64,000 nucleotides of DNA from Mycoplasma phocoeninasale (lineage in GTDB: Bacteria; Bacillota_I; Bacilli_A; Mycoplasmatales; Metamycoplasmataceae): NCBI RefSeq assembly GCF_012934885.1, contig NZ_CP051480.1, positions 310,001-374,000 of the forward strand, written 5' to 3'. Shown in pieces: positions 42,206 to 52,252 of the stretch (position 1 is the first letter of the stretch; each line of letters starts with the position of its first letter). The position numbers were made by a program, and so were the translations under genes. The notes beneath the pieces are model-generated. The model saw nothing but the letters and a program-made list of their open reading frames with translations, did not search any database and was not told the origin of the DNA.

Positions 42206-42793
42206 ATGAGTCACAAAAGAACAAAAGAAAGAGAAGAAAGAGAAAGAGCTAAATTAAACGGCTGAGATCACCTAGACAGATCTTTTTATACAGTCAATTA
42301 TTTCTCTAACGACGACCTAAGGGAACGGGGAATAAGCGGTGAGGTTAAAAGAATTAATAATATGGGTGGACTAACATTGGGGAACTGAAATGCAATTGAA
42401 GAGAAAAATGCATATATACTTTCTCTGTCTGATGAGATTTTAGGTACCGTTAAAGTCGACTTAGCAGGGCTTAAAAGTCTAAATGATATGCCACAAGAAA
42501 CTAAAAAAGTCTTATTAACAATGTTTGAAAACCAGGATTTAGATAATAAAAATTTTCTTGGTTTTTGATACAATAGAAACAAGAAAGAAATTACTTTTGT
42601 AAAAGCAATTAGTTCAATTAGTTTAAGACTTTTTGACATTTGATCCAAATTTAAGGACAGAGAATTACTTTTTGATTTAAAAACTCAAAAAGTTATTACT
42701 AAAAAAGAATATATAGAAATAAAGAAAAACGCCGATCCTCCACTTGATGTGGAAGAAATTCTTTCCTTTTTCATTAAACACAATAACAAATAA
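42206..42793 (+). CDS. Uncharacterised protein
   Basis: A 195-residue protein with a very basic start (MSHKRTKEREERERAKL), then a compact mixed sequence (NMGGLTLGNWNAIEEKNAYIL, FLGFWYNRNKKEITFVKAIS). UGA codons encode Trp at four or five sites. The ATG follows TTAAGGA with 6-7 nt spacing, so the start is well supported. It has its own terminator at 42801. No signal peptide, TM segment or recognised domain; probably cytosolic. It converges on the second lipoprotein cluster. Confidence 0.75.
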
Positions 42794-42800
42794 CAAAAAA

Positions 42801-42829
42801 ATCCAGGAAAATTTGCACCTGGATTTTTA
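42801..42829. terminator. Bidirectional terminator
   Basis: ATCCAGG, 11-base loop, CCTGGAT followed by T4, preceded by A7, between the 42206 gene and the convergent lipoprotein at 42850. Confidence 0.8.
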
Positions 42830-42849
42830 AGTTATAAAATTGAAATCAA

Positions 42850-43656
42850 TTAGTTTTGTGAATGTTGGTTAACAATGTTGGTAATTTCTTCAATTTCTTT
42901 GCTTTCAAGACCACTTTTATTCTCAAATGCTTTATCAATTATTGTCATAATTTTCTTTGCATCCTCAGCCGAAGAATTTTCTGCTATTTCGATTAATGGT
43001 GAAAAAATGTCCACAGTTAGCTTTGGAAGAATTAAAACTAAATAGCTATAATATTTAATATCCTTATTTTTAGTAACTTCTTTTCACATTGGGTCAATAT
43101 AATCGAAAATAGTAAGTTCTTTGCCAGCATTTAAGTCTTTTGGAATAAAAAATCCTTGAATTTTTGCAAAATCTTTAGTCATAAGTAAATTTTGAAATTG
43201 TTTATACTTATTAAATAATTCAATAAAATTTAAATTTTGTACATTAGCATTATCTTTATCTTTAAAGAGTTCAGTGAAGAATTGTATTCCCTCTTCAAGT
43301 GCAACCTTATTCTGTGGTTCTTGTCTCATTAGTTTTCCAATAATCTTTTTTGTTTCGTCTAAACTTGGTGAAAATTTAGGTGATGAAATTAAAAAAGAGG
43401 GAAATAATTTAAAACTAAAAATACCCATAAGGTTTAAATATAAAATATCGCTGGGGTAATTTATTTTTTCAAAATCCTTTTCAACTACCATAGGTGTTTG
43501 CGGATTTGGAGTTATCATTTTATCTTTTTCTTTGTCTTTTTTGCCGTCTTTGTCGCCATCTTTAGTTGTTGTATTGTTACATGAAGCGGCAATTAATGGA
43601 AAGGTTGTAATAGCAAGAGGTAGCACAATTAATCATTTATAATTCTTTGTTTTCAT
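42850..43656 (-). CDS. Lipoprotein, single-domain family member (intact)
   Basis: A 268-residue lipoprotein: signal peptide MKTKNYKWLIVLPLAITTF, lipobox IAASC, then a low-complexity Lys/Asp linker (DGDKDGKKDKEKDK). The family domain follows: INYPSDILYLNLMGIF, GKLMRQEPQNKVALEEGIQFF, IKYYSYLVLILP and KAFENKSGLESKEIEEI. AGGAG precedes the ATG. In-frame UGA codons are Trp. The frame is intact across runs where its neighbours are shifted. It is the last of four tandem paralogues (42850-46176). Function unknown; probable surface antigen. Confidence 0.87.
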
Positions 43657-43747
43657 TATTCTCCTAATAGTTATATATCTTAAATTTTATATGTTTTTTT
43701 AAACATTAATCTATTTTGGATTGTCTGATGCAAAGAAATTAGAGCCT

Positions 43748-44586
43748 TTAAGGTTCTTGTTCATTTGATTTGTTAATTTCATCAATAATGTGGTTAAAGA
43801 ATACTTCGAGTTCTTCGCGACTAAAGCCGGATTTTTCTTTAAAAACCTTGTTGAGAATTTTTAAATGTTTTTTCATCTCAATCGTTAGTCGATTATTTTC
43901 ATTTTGAATTTCGTTTATTGAAATTTCAAGCAAAATTTTGGTAGAAATCAAGGTTAAATAACTGTAGTATTTAATTTCTTTATATTCCAATAAAAAATTA
44001 AGTAGCGATTGAAGCGGATTGATTTTTCTATTTTTTTCTTTTTTTTCAAAATCAAAAGAGTCAATTTCGGGCAGCTCAAAAATTTTTTGCAGCAATGCCG
44101 CTGTTTTATCCTCCATTAATTTTTTAAACCTTGGATATGAATCTAATAAATTTTCAATTTCCTTAGAATCCTTGCAATTTTCAACATATTCATAAAATTT
44201 AGAAAAAAAATCTACACCGTTTTCTAAAACTCCCTTGTTTTGTGGATCTTGTTTTAGCAACTTTTGAATAATTTTTTTATATCATCTAAATCTATAGTAA
44301 TTTTGGGTTTCTTATCTCCGGGTAATGCAAAATTTATTCAAGAGTTCTGATGTACAATGGTCATGACCAAATTTAAATAAGAAATTTCTGCCGGATAGTT
44401 TATATTATCGAAACTTTTTTCATCAGCCACAGAAGACTGGGTTTGTGATTTGTTTTTAGAATTTTGTTGATTTTTGTTATCTTGAACATTACTATCACGG
44501 TCTTTTTTAGTTGTGTTATCACATGATGCCGCTACCAAAGGCAATGCAGAAATTGCGAAAGGTAAGGCGAATAGTAATTTTTTCAT
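43748..44586 (-). pseudogene. Lipoprotein family member frameshifted in a poly(A) tract
   Basis: A corrected frame gives 279 residues: signal peptide MKKLLFALPFAISALPLV, lipobox VAASC, a Gln/Asn/Ser linker, INYPAEISYLNLVM, then QKLLKQDPQNKGVLENGVDFFSKF, EIKYYSYLTL and FKEKSGFSREELEVFFNHI. The minus-strand A7 run at 44272-44278 (in LDDIKKIIQ) would need A8 to stay in frame; as written the frame ends after about 11 codons at a TAA. The domain therefore splits into an N-terminal piece with the signal peptide and a C-terminal piece. A seven-base homopolymer is a likely slippage site, so this could be an OFF state. Confidence 0.8.
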
Positions 44587-44616
44587 TTTCTCCTAATAAA
44601 TTAGATATTTTAATTT

Positions 44617-45387
44617 TTAATTTTTATTATTTGTATCATCAAATTCTTTTATAAGAGTGTTAAAGAAATTTATTAATTCCGCACGACTAAATCCTGTCTT
44701 GTTTCTAAAAAATGAATCAAGCAATTTCAAGCGTTTCTTTGTTTCAATTGTTGAACGGTCGGTTCTGCGCTCTCCTTCAAGTGAAAACATTTTAAATAGC
44801 ATCTCAAGAAACACTAATGTTAAATAGTTATAATATTTAATTTCTTTATCATGCAATAGAAAATCAAGCATTTCTCGAAATGGATTAATGAAAGTTTTAT
44901 CTTTTTCGCCGTTTTCATTATCTAAAGTAAAAAACTTGTTAATAAAATATTCTTTCTTCGGTTGAATCAAATCCCTAAACATTGGATATGGATTTATTAA
45001 ATTTTCAAGGCTTTCGTGATCTTCAGGGCTTTTTTTGTGTTCAAAAAATCTAGTAAAGAATTCTTTCCCGTTTTCTAAAGCTTCTTTATTTTCTGGATCT
45101 TGTTTTATCAATTTTTGAAGAATCTTTTTTGTTTCATCTAAACTTATTGGAACTTCAAAACTTTTACCATTATGAAATTCTGGGCCGAAAACTTCGTACA
45201 TGAAAAGTATCATAGCTAAATTAAAATAGGAAATTTCAGCGGGATAGTCGATTTTATCAAATTCTGTTTCATGTTTTGTGTCCATCCCTTGTTTATTTCC
45301 ACTTATATTACACGAAGCTGCAATTAAGGGCAAAGCGAATGTAATAAGCGGCAAAGCAATTATTAGTTTACTTTTACTTGCCTTCAT
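44617..45387 (-). CDS. Lipoprotein, single-domain family member (intact)
   Basis: A 256-residue lipoprotein with signal peptide MKASKSKLIIALPLITFALPL and lipobox IAASC. The family domain is complete: IDYPAEISYFNLAMILF, QKLIKQDPENKEALENGKEFFTRFF, EIKYYNYLTLVFLEM, and FFRNKTGFSRAELINFFNTL. The ATG at 45387 follows AAGGAAG; it overlaps the 3' end of the upstream paralogue by 14 nt, so the two are translationally coupled. No UGA codons. Closest in sequence to the frameshifted neighbour at 43748. Confidence 0.87.
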   Translation of the reverse strand: MKASKSKLIIALPLITFALPLIAASCNISGNKQGMDTKHETEFDKIDYPAEISYFNLAMILFMYEVFGPEFHNGKSFEVPISLDETKKILQKLIKQDPENKEALENGKEFFTRFFEHKKSPEDHESLENLINPYPMFRDLIQPKKEYFINKFFTLDNENGEKDKTFINPFREMLDFLLHDKEIKYYNYLTLVFLEMLFKMFSLEGERRTDRSTIETKKRLKLLDSFFRNKTGFSRAELINFFNTLIKEFDDTNNKN

Positions 45388-46176
45388 CAACTTCCTTTAG
45401 TTCTGCTATTTCCTTATTAAGAATATCGGTAAATTCATCGATATCTTTTGATTCTAAACCACTTTTATTATCAATTGCTTTATCAAGTATCTTCTTAAGT
45501 TTTCTGGCTGTTGCTTTTGTTCGAGTGGATGAGCGAATTTCATTGATGTAGAAAATCAAAACTTTTCGAGGATAAAGTAATACTAAATAATCATAATATT
45601 TAATATTTTCACCCTTTGTTAATTCTTTTCATATTGGCTCAAATGCGGCAAGGTCTACTTTTGGTTCTCGTTTTGGAAAAAGCCTATGTAAAAATTCTGA
45701 AGTTTTATCAAATAAAAGCTTTGAAAACATGTTATATTTTTTCAAAATTTCTATACCCTCTTTAGTTGGTTCGGAATTTCTATCGTCTTTATTTAATTTT
45801 GGAAAGCTAAACTAAAGTCAAGTGCCCCCGGTTTGTCATCGAGATAATTTTTGAAATCACTAAAAAATAACAAGCCGTTTTCTAAAGATTCTTTATTTTG
45901 TGGTTCGACGATTATTAATTTTTTAATAAGTTTTTTAGCTTCTTCTATATATGGGTACTCTTTTAATTTTCCAAGAACACCCAATTCATAAATTTCGGTT
46001 TCGCTAATAATTTCCAAATTAGCATACAAAATTTCAGTAGAGTAGTTTATCTTATTAAAATCTTTTTCAAATTTTATATCTTTTGAACTTGTGTTGTTAC
46101 ATGAAGCAGCAACTAGTGGAAATGCAAAAATTGCAAAAGGCAGGGTAATTAACCATTTAATTTTTTTATTTTTCAT
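45374..46176 (-). pseudogene. Lipoprotein family member with a single-base deletion
   Basis: Corrected length 267 residues: signal peptide MKNKKIKWLITLPFAIFAF, lipobox VAASC, INYSTEILYANLEII, KKLIIVEPQNKESLENGLLFFSDFKNYLDDKPGALDFS, then NIKYYDYLVLLYPRKVLIFY and KAIDNKSGLESKDIDEFTDIL. After DFSLAFQ the frame meets TAA; one more A in the AAAA run (plus-strand T4 at 45797-45800) would restore KLNKDDRN and the rest. It is the first gene of the tandem group and its end overlaps the next gene. Confidence 0.78.
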
Positions 46177-47309
46177 TATTCTCCTAGTTTGTTTATTTGT
46201 ATATTTCAGTATTTTAATTATATTATTTACGGCATTTTCAAAATGATTCTCTGCTAAATTTAATCTTATTTAAATTATTTAAATAAAAAAATAATAATAA
46301 TTTTTAAATTGATAATTATTGATAAATTAGTAAAAATAGCAACTTATTTCATGATAAATAACAAAGATTCTTTAATTACGCATTCTTAGGCTTAGATCTT
46401 TTTTTTGTACTATCCACACTTTTAAGCATCTCTACTAAAATCTTGATACATTAATAGTTTATTAGCACTAAATTGATTACAATTTTCGTAATTGCTAATT
46501 TGTTTTAAAGAGAAATGATAATAAGCTTATATCTTTAATAACAATATATATAAAGATAAAGAAAAAATGAACAGATAAATACTTAGGTGCATTAAATAAT
46601 ATAAAAAAATTACATTTAACTTATTTATCAACATTATATATAACATTACTAACATTATAAAAATTTCCAAACCAAGCACTAAAAGTTTAATAATTAAACA
46701 AAAAACATAGAAAAACATAACAAACACAAACTTTTATTTCTCTGACTATATAGTTATTAGAATTTCATAATGTTAAAACTTAATAACAAAAAATGACATA
46801 CTAATTTTAGTAACTTTTTATAAACTGAAACTGAATCGTCAATTTCCGAATTAATTTATTTCTACTAAAATTTTATTTAAAAAAACAGATCATAAATTTG
46901 CAAAAGATTTTCATTTGCTATTTTGATTTAATTCCGTGAATTTTGTTTTCTACCAAATCAAAAAATATTTAGATTCTTTTTTTGAATTTCATTATTGTTA
47001 TTGCTACCTAGGTGTTAGAAAATAATTACCAGTAATATTAAAATTTCTAATTTCACAAACTAGCTTCGATAATAAAATGATAATAATATATACTTGTATT
47101 AGATCTATTAATAGTATATTAGTGTTAAGCTCATATTTAAGTATATATAATAATAAGCAATGTTAATTATGTTAATAACTTTATTAATTTATTTAAAATA
47201 AGATACTTTTTAGTGTGCATAAAAAAAACTGTAATTTTCAAAAATTGTTAACAAATTGTTTTTTATTAATTTTATAATTTTTTTTATTTTCCTTTAAAAT
47301 TAAGAGGAA
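46177..47309. other. Gene-poor AT-rich region, 1.1 kb
   Basis: No credible gene, tRNA or strong hairpin was found. The promoter of the lipoprotein group must lie at its left end, and that of tmcAL at its right end (a TTAATTTTATAATTTTTTTTA stretch around 47267-47285). On the minus strand near 46387-46455 there is a short basic C-terminus-like frame (VEMLKSVDSTKKRSKPKNA then TAA) that could be the tail of a lost gene. Poly-A/T runs are frequent. Confidence 0.4.
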
Positions 47310-48287
47310 ATGATGCGAGAAAATGACGAAAATTATCACCGCGATTATTCTGATTTTAGGGAATGTTTAATTGATAAAAAACTAAAAATTGGCTTAGTGG
47401 CTGAGTTTAATCCCTTTCATAATGGTCACGCTTATCTTATGAGAAAAATTAAAGAACTATATCCTAACTCCGAAATTATTGTTGCACTATCATCAGACTT
47501 TGTTCAACGAGGAGAAATGGCCTGTGCGCCGTTTTCTAAGCGCGCTGAGATAGCAAAAGAGTATGGAGCTAGTAAAGTGGTACCCTTAGATTTTTTAACA
47601 TCTACACAGGCCGCTCACATCTTTGCTAAAGGTTCGATTGACATTCTTTTGGCCGAAAATATTGATTTACTAGTTTTTGGTGCGTCAGATAGTGGCGATA
47701 TAAATAAATACATTAGCGCGGCTAATTGACTAAATAATGAAAGTGAAAAATATAACAGTCAAGTTCGCTCTTATTTAAAGCAAGGGAAATCTTATGTAGC
47801 AAGCACATATCAAGCGATGATTGACATTTTTGGTGATGAAGATCTAATTCCTAAAGATATTCTTGGTTTTGAATATGTTAAATATATAATTAACAACAAT
47901 CTTCCAATTAAATTAAATTGCATAAAACGAACAGCAAAGCATTCATCGCTTGAGGTTAATGAACAGTATGCTTCAGCAACATTACTTAGAGAAATGCTTA
48001 GCAGGGGCGAAGATATTTCAAAATACTCGCCAATGAAAGTAGATCTACCAATTCAAAGCATAAGCTCTCGCTATGAAGAATTTAAAGAAATCATTATGCA
48101 AACTCCAGCAGAGCAGCTAGCAAACATCATGCTAGTGTCTGAAGGAATGGAAAATTTATTTAAGAAGAACGTGATGATTGCAAAAGACTATGATGATTTT
48201 ATAAGCTTATGTTCATCGAGGCGATACACTAAAAGCCGAATCAAAAGAGTATTTCTTTACATTCTCCTCGAAATTAAAAAGGTTTAA
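47310..48287 (+). CDS. tmcAL: tRNA(Met) cytidine acetate ligase (nucleotidyltransferase) TmcAL
   Basis: A 325-residue enzyme of the family that forms N4-acetylcytidine at the wobble base of elongator tRNA-Met from acetate and ATP. N-terminal motif KIGLVAEFNPFHNGHAYLM contains the HxGH-type ATP site; DFVQRGEMA, the KRAEIAKEYGASKVVPL block and FGASDSGDI are typical. The C-terminal part (YTKSRIKRVFLYILLEI) matches the family end. Two adjacent ATGs (47310, 47313) follow AGAGG; the second has better spacing. Length is somewhat below the usual 380-400. One UGA encodes Trp. Confidence 0.88.
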
Positions 48288-48410
48288 ATTCTTTAAATTT
48301 GTTGAAAAAAGCAAAGAAAATCTAATCTATTAGTAAAAAAATGAAGATATTTAAATAATGCTTTTATTTGATTTAGGTTTTAGAAAAAAACAAAAAAGCA
48401 AAAATAAAAG

Positions 48411-48440
48411 GCTAGAAAATTTGTATTTCTAGCAGATTTT
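48411..48440 (+). terminator. Probable terminator after tmcAL
   Basis: GCTAGAAA, seven-base loop, TTTCTAGC, followed by a T-rich stretch; about 125 nt after the stop codon and therefore less certain. Confidence 0.45.
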
Positions 48441-48504
48441 ATTTACTCAAAAAGTATATGAATGAAACCACTATTTTCCTAGATTAATTATTTATCAAGA
48501 ACTT

Positions 48505-48619
48505 TTAAAATTTTTTCATGTGTTTTTCTTCTCTACTTTTACATGAGACAGCAACTAGTGGGATTGCGGTAGCAAATATTGGAAGAGAAAGTTGCCATTT
48601 TAAATTTCTTTTTTTTCAT
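48505..48619 (-). pseudogene. Lipoprotein remnant (signal peptide only)
   Basis: A 37-codon remnant reading MKKKKFKWQLSLPIFATAIP with lipobox VAVSC and SREEKHMKKF then TAA, after removing one A from the AAAA run at 48598-48601 (minus strand). Without the correction the frame is lost inside the signal peptide. It resembles the signal peptides of the lipoprotein family. It is bracketed by a 20-bp direct repeat, as if the mature domain had been deleted by recombination between repeats. Confidence 0.55.
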
Positions 48620-48630
48620 GTGTTTTTCTT
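48511..48630. repeat. 20-bp direct repeat flanking the lipoprotein remnant
   Basis: TTTTTTCATGTGTTTTTCTT occurs at 48511-48530 and again at 48611-48630, exactly 100 bp apart. The right copy contains the ATG of the remnant (as CAT). Confidence 0.85.
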
Positions 48631-48711
48631 TCTTTAGTTTATTATCAATTACTTCATTATATCTGTTGATATTCTATTTTTTTAATTTGCTTATAAATTA
48701 AAAAAAATTAT

Positions 48712-48743
48712 AAAAAAACATCAACGTTAGCGATGATGTTTAA
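48712..48743 (-). terminator. Rho-independent terminator after pepO
   Basis: AAACATCA, ten-base loop, TGATGTTT followed on the minus strand by T7, directly beyond the stop codon at 48750. Confidence 0.8.
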
Positions 48744-48749
48744 GTTATA

Positions 48750-50657
48750 CTATCAAATTTTTACTCTTTTTTCAGGAGCTAAATACATCTTATCCTTTTC
48801 GGTAATATCAAATGCTTTATAAAAATCATTTGAATTTTGAATTTGAATATTGGCTCTTAGTTTAGCTGGCGCATGAACATCAATGTCTAGCAGTAGTCTC
48901 TGCAACTCCTCTCTGTATTTCATTTTTCAAATTACTGCAAAATTAATATAAAACTTCTTAGCATTAAAATCTTTTTCCAGTTTAGCAGCTTCTAAAGCAC
49001 AAGCTAATCCGCCAGCATCAGCAATGTTTTCCGAGACAGTAAGTTTACCATTGCATGCTCCAACCGCAATTTCCTTGCCATCAAATAATTCGATCATTTT
49101 ATTTGCTTTTTCTTGAAATTCTTTTTTATCCGAGTCAGTTCATCAATTGATCATATTTCCGTTTTCATCAAAGTTGGCACCGTTGTTATCAAAGGCGTGT
49201 GAGATCTCGTGTGCTATAACAGCACCAATACCTCCATAGTTAGCACTTGAGCCTTGTTTATTACTATAAAATGGAGGTTGTAAGATTCCCGCAGGAAAGA
49301 CAATTTTATTTTGATTAGGACTGTAATATGCATTAACAATTGCAGGACTCATTGCTCAAAGCTCTTTATCGATTGGTTTCATATATTTAGCAAATTCGTT
49401 TTTTGTGGCTAATTCTTTAAATTTTAAATAATTTTCTACAAGGTCATTATATCCATCATATTTTTCAACCTTGAAATCGCTATAGAATGAAGGAATTTTC
49501 GTAGGATATCCAACATGTACACCAATTTTACTTAATTTGTAAATAGCTTTATGTTTAGTTTTAATACTTAGTCATTCATTATTTTCAAGACGATTTTTGT
49601 AGATTTGAATCATGTTTTGAACCATATATTCAACGTTTTTCTTATTTTTTTCGCCAAAATACTTTTCACCATAATATTTACCAAATGGCATTCCAAATAG
49701 TGAATCTACAACAACATTAATTGTTTTCTTTTGTTTATCAAGCGCTTTTTTCTGGCCTCTAAGTGCCCTTTGGAATTCACCAGCAACTTCATCAAATTTA
49801 TAATCTAGATAAGGTGCTAATTTTAAAATGGCATTGATTAGTAAAAACGATTTGAATAGTTTAAAGTTTTTGTCAACTAAAAGTTTTTGATAATCCTTAA
49901 CTAGTGAACTTTTTACGGCGATTATCATTTCAACATCTTGGTTTACTAATTTATTCAAAATTTTTGGAACTGATAAACTCTTAATATGTTTGTCAATATC
50001 TTCAACTCTTTTTGGATGATATAGGTTAGTATAAATTGCCGACTCTTCAGCTGATAAAATATACTCTGAAGCGGCTTCGTCTCATTTTAAAGCCTCCTTA
50101 ATCAACTTGTGAGCTTCTCTAGCACCAACAACTTTTTTAAGTAACTTTAACACCATATTCGATCATATTTCATATAATTTACCTTTTTTAGCTAAGTCAG
50201 TGTAGTAGCTTTTTTCCGGTAAGATACAAGTTGGATCTGACATGTATAGAATTTCTAGCTCACTGTTTTTAAAATCAGTGCCAATAGCAAAAGGAATTGG
50301 TGTAGCAAATCCTCAATATGTTAGTTGGGCATAGTTTCTTTCAATATCTTTTCACGACTCGAATTCTTTAATTCAATTAATAATTCTTTCTAAAGGTTTT
50401 ATACCATTTAATTTTCGGTCATTTCAATTATTGTAAAGGCGATAGAATTTTACCATCTCAAGTAGTAGAGGTTGATTAGCAATTTCAGAACTATCTTTAT
50501 CTCATTTAGTTAGTAAAGATTTTTTTAGTTTATTTAGTTTTTCATCGATTTCTTCAAAAGAACCAATAACACTTTTGTGCTCAGGAATTTCATTTTCTCT
50601 AATTCAATCTCCATTAATGGCTTCGTAGAAATCGTCATTTAGTAATGCTTTGTTCAT
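48750..50657 (-). CDS. pepO: M13-family zinc metallo-endopeptidase (PepO-like)
   Basis: A 635-residue M13/neprilysin-type peptidase. Zinc motif HEISHAFD (His483 and His487), [22 protein letters not shown] before it, and the third ligand in [16 protein letters not shown]. The C-terminal [11 protein letters not shown] and VKIW (UGA=Trp) match the family ending (usual HxPxxxRxN..W). There is no signal peptide, so it is cytosolic and probably degrades imported peptides. The ATG at 50657 lies 8 nt after the stop of the 50666 gene, suggesting cotranscription with pcrA. Confidence 0.94.
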
Positions 50658-50665
50658 AATTATCC

Positions 50666-52252
50666 TTAATCTATATTTGTGTAAATAATATTTTGTTTGT
50701 ATTTGTATAATACTTTCTTATAAAATTTATAATTTAATTTTTCTAATACAACCTTAATATCATGTTGCATAGCTTTTTTGAATAAACTGTTAAGTAGTAG
50801 TAGAGTAGCGGGATCACTTAACCTAGAAGTGATATTTTCTCCAATTCAAATAAATTTAATTCAGGGTGAAATCAAATTGACAATCGGCTCGCTAATCTTA
50901 TTAATTTTAATGGCTAAATTAATTCTTTCACCTTTTAATTTTTTCTCAAGCATAATTTTTAAGTTATTTATACTATTCAAGTTACCAAATTCAATAATTT
51001 GAATTAAATTTTTACATTTTGCATCGGCAAAAATAATTTTTTCGGGGCCAACAGAATTTAGAATGAAATCCTCTATAAACACGAGTGAATTATTCAATTT
51101 ATATTTTTCAACATTATCATAAAAATTAAAAATAAGGTCTTTGTAAATGTCAAGGTTTTTAATACTGTCATTAGTTGCGTGATTTAATTCTAAAAATCTA
51201 TTTTTAAAAGTTAGTTTTCTAGTAGCAAATTTTTTATTACTAAAATTTTTGAAAAGTATTTCTTCATTTGTAATTATTTTTGATTCTTTAATTTCGTCCT
51301 CAATAATTTTATATTGCTTTTCAAAGTCAATAAAATCATTTTCTTCTAGTCATTTATTGCTAATTTCAATTAATTTTCCTTGTTTTTCGCCAGCATATCT
51401 AATTTTAATATAGTCAAATAAGATATTAAATTTTTCTTCGCTAATATTATTTAGAAGTTGATTATTAAATGTTACCATCCGTGAGTAGCATTTAACATAT
51501 GTTTTAGCAGCAGTAACAATTTGTTCTATTGCTGCTTTTGCTTCAACTGGTGAAAAATCTTCAAATGGAAAAATAAAAAAAAGTTTATTTCATTTTAGAA
51601 TTGGTTTAATATTAAAAATTTCTTTAACAGCACATTGTTTTTTAAATAAGTTAATAAAGTTTTCAACGGTCGAAATATTGCTAACATTTAAAATAAAAGC
51701 AAGGGCAAAATATTTATTTTTTTCATCAAATAAATATTCATTGCTTTCCTCGATTTCCTTGAATACTTTTTCATCTTTAACGCTAAAATTTTTTCACTCA
51801 ATAAAGCAATTAGCTAGGTCACCTTCAAAATTATTAACTTGAAACTTAATAAAGGATTGTATTTGTAACATTTTATTATCAATAATTGAAAATCTAATTT
51901 TTTCTGCTTTTTTAGCTTGGAGAAGATTTTCAATCTGCTCTTTAATCTCGGAAGGAAGGCAATTTAAAAAATCAGAGAGTTTAACTCATTTACCGCTAGA
52001 CAAAGCGGTTTTTCTAAAAAATCAAGGATCAACATTTCTCACTTCACTATCATTATTAATTTTTATTCTGCTTTTTTTTAGGTCAACTGATAGTGACATA
52101 TAACCTTCAGAATTTTGGATTTTAGCGTAACGTCTTTTGCCGATAATAAAGATTAAAAACGTGACTGCCAAAAAAATTAGAACAATTGATATTAATCAAA
52201 TGATCACTAATAAGACATTATATTCTTCATGTATATTATTACTACTGTTCAT
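50666..52252 (-). CDS. Uncharacterised N-terminally anchored membrane protein
   Basis: A 528-residue protein, whole only with UGA=Trp. A single N-terminal TM segment (about residues 13-37, VLLVIIWLISIVLIFLAV and on) is followed by IIGKRRYAK, so the rest is probably cytosolic. The body is AT-biased in composition (Lys, Asn, Ile rich) with PFEDFSPVEAKAAIEQIV and GPEKIIFADAK segments. Two blocks with alternating strand/helix resemble GGDEF-type pseudo-domains in layout, but no catalytic motif is seen. The ATG overlaps the 3' end of pcrA by 11 nt. Its conserved position beside the helicase is the main clue. No family assigned. Confidence 0.75.

Noticed and set aside
46387-46455. Tail of a transposase
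   Set aside because: The basic C-terminus-like frame is too short, and no inverted repeats or further transposase sequence were found; kept only as a remark for the intergenic region.
46527-46727. 66-residue hydrophobic ORF on the minus strand
   Set aside because: Low-complexity sequence of AT-rich DNA, no ribosome site, no resemblance to a known protein.
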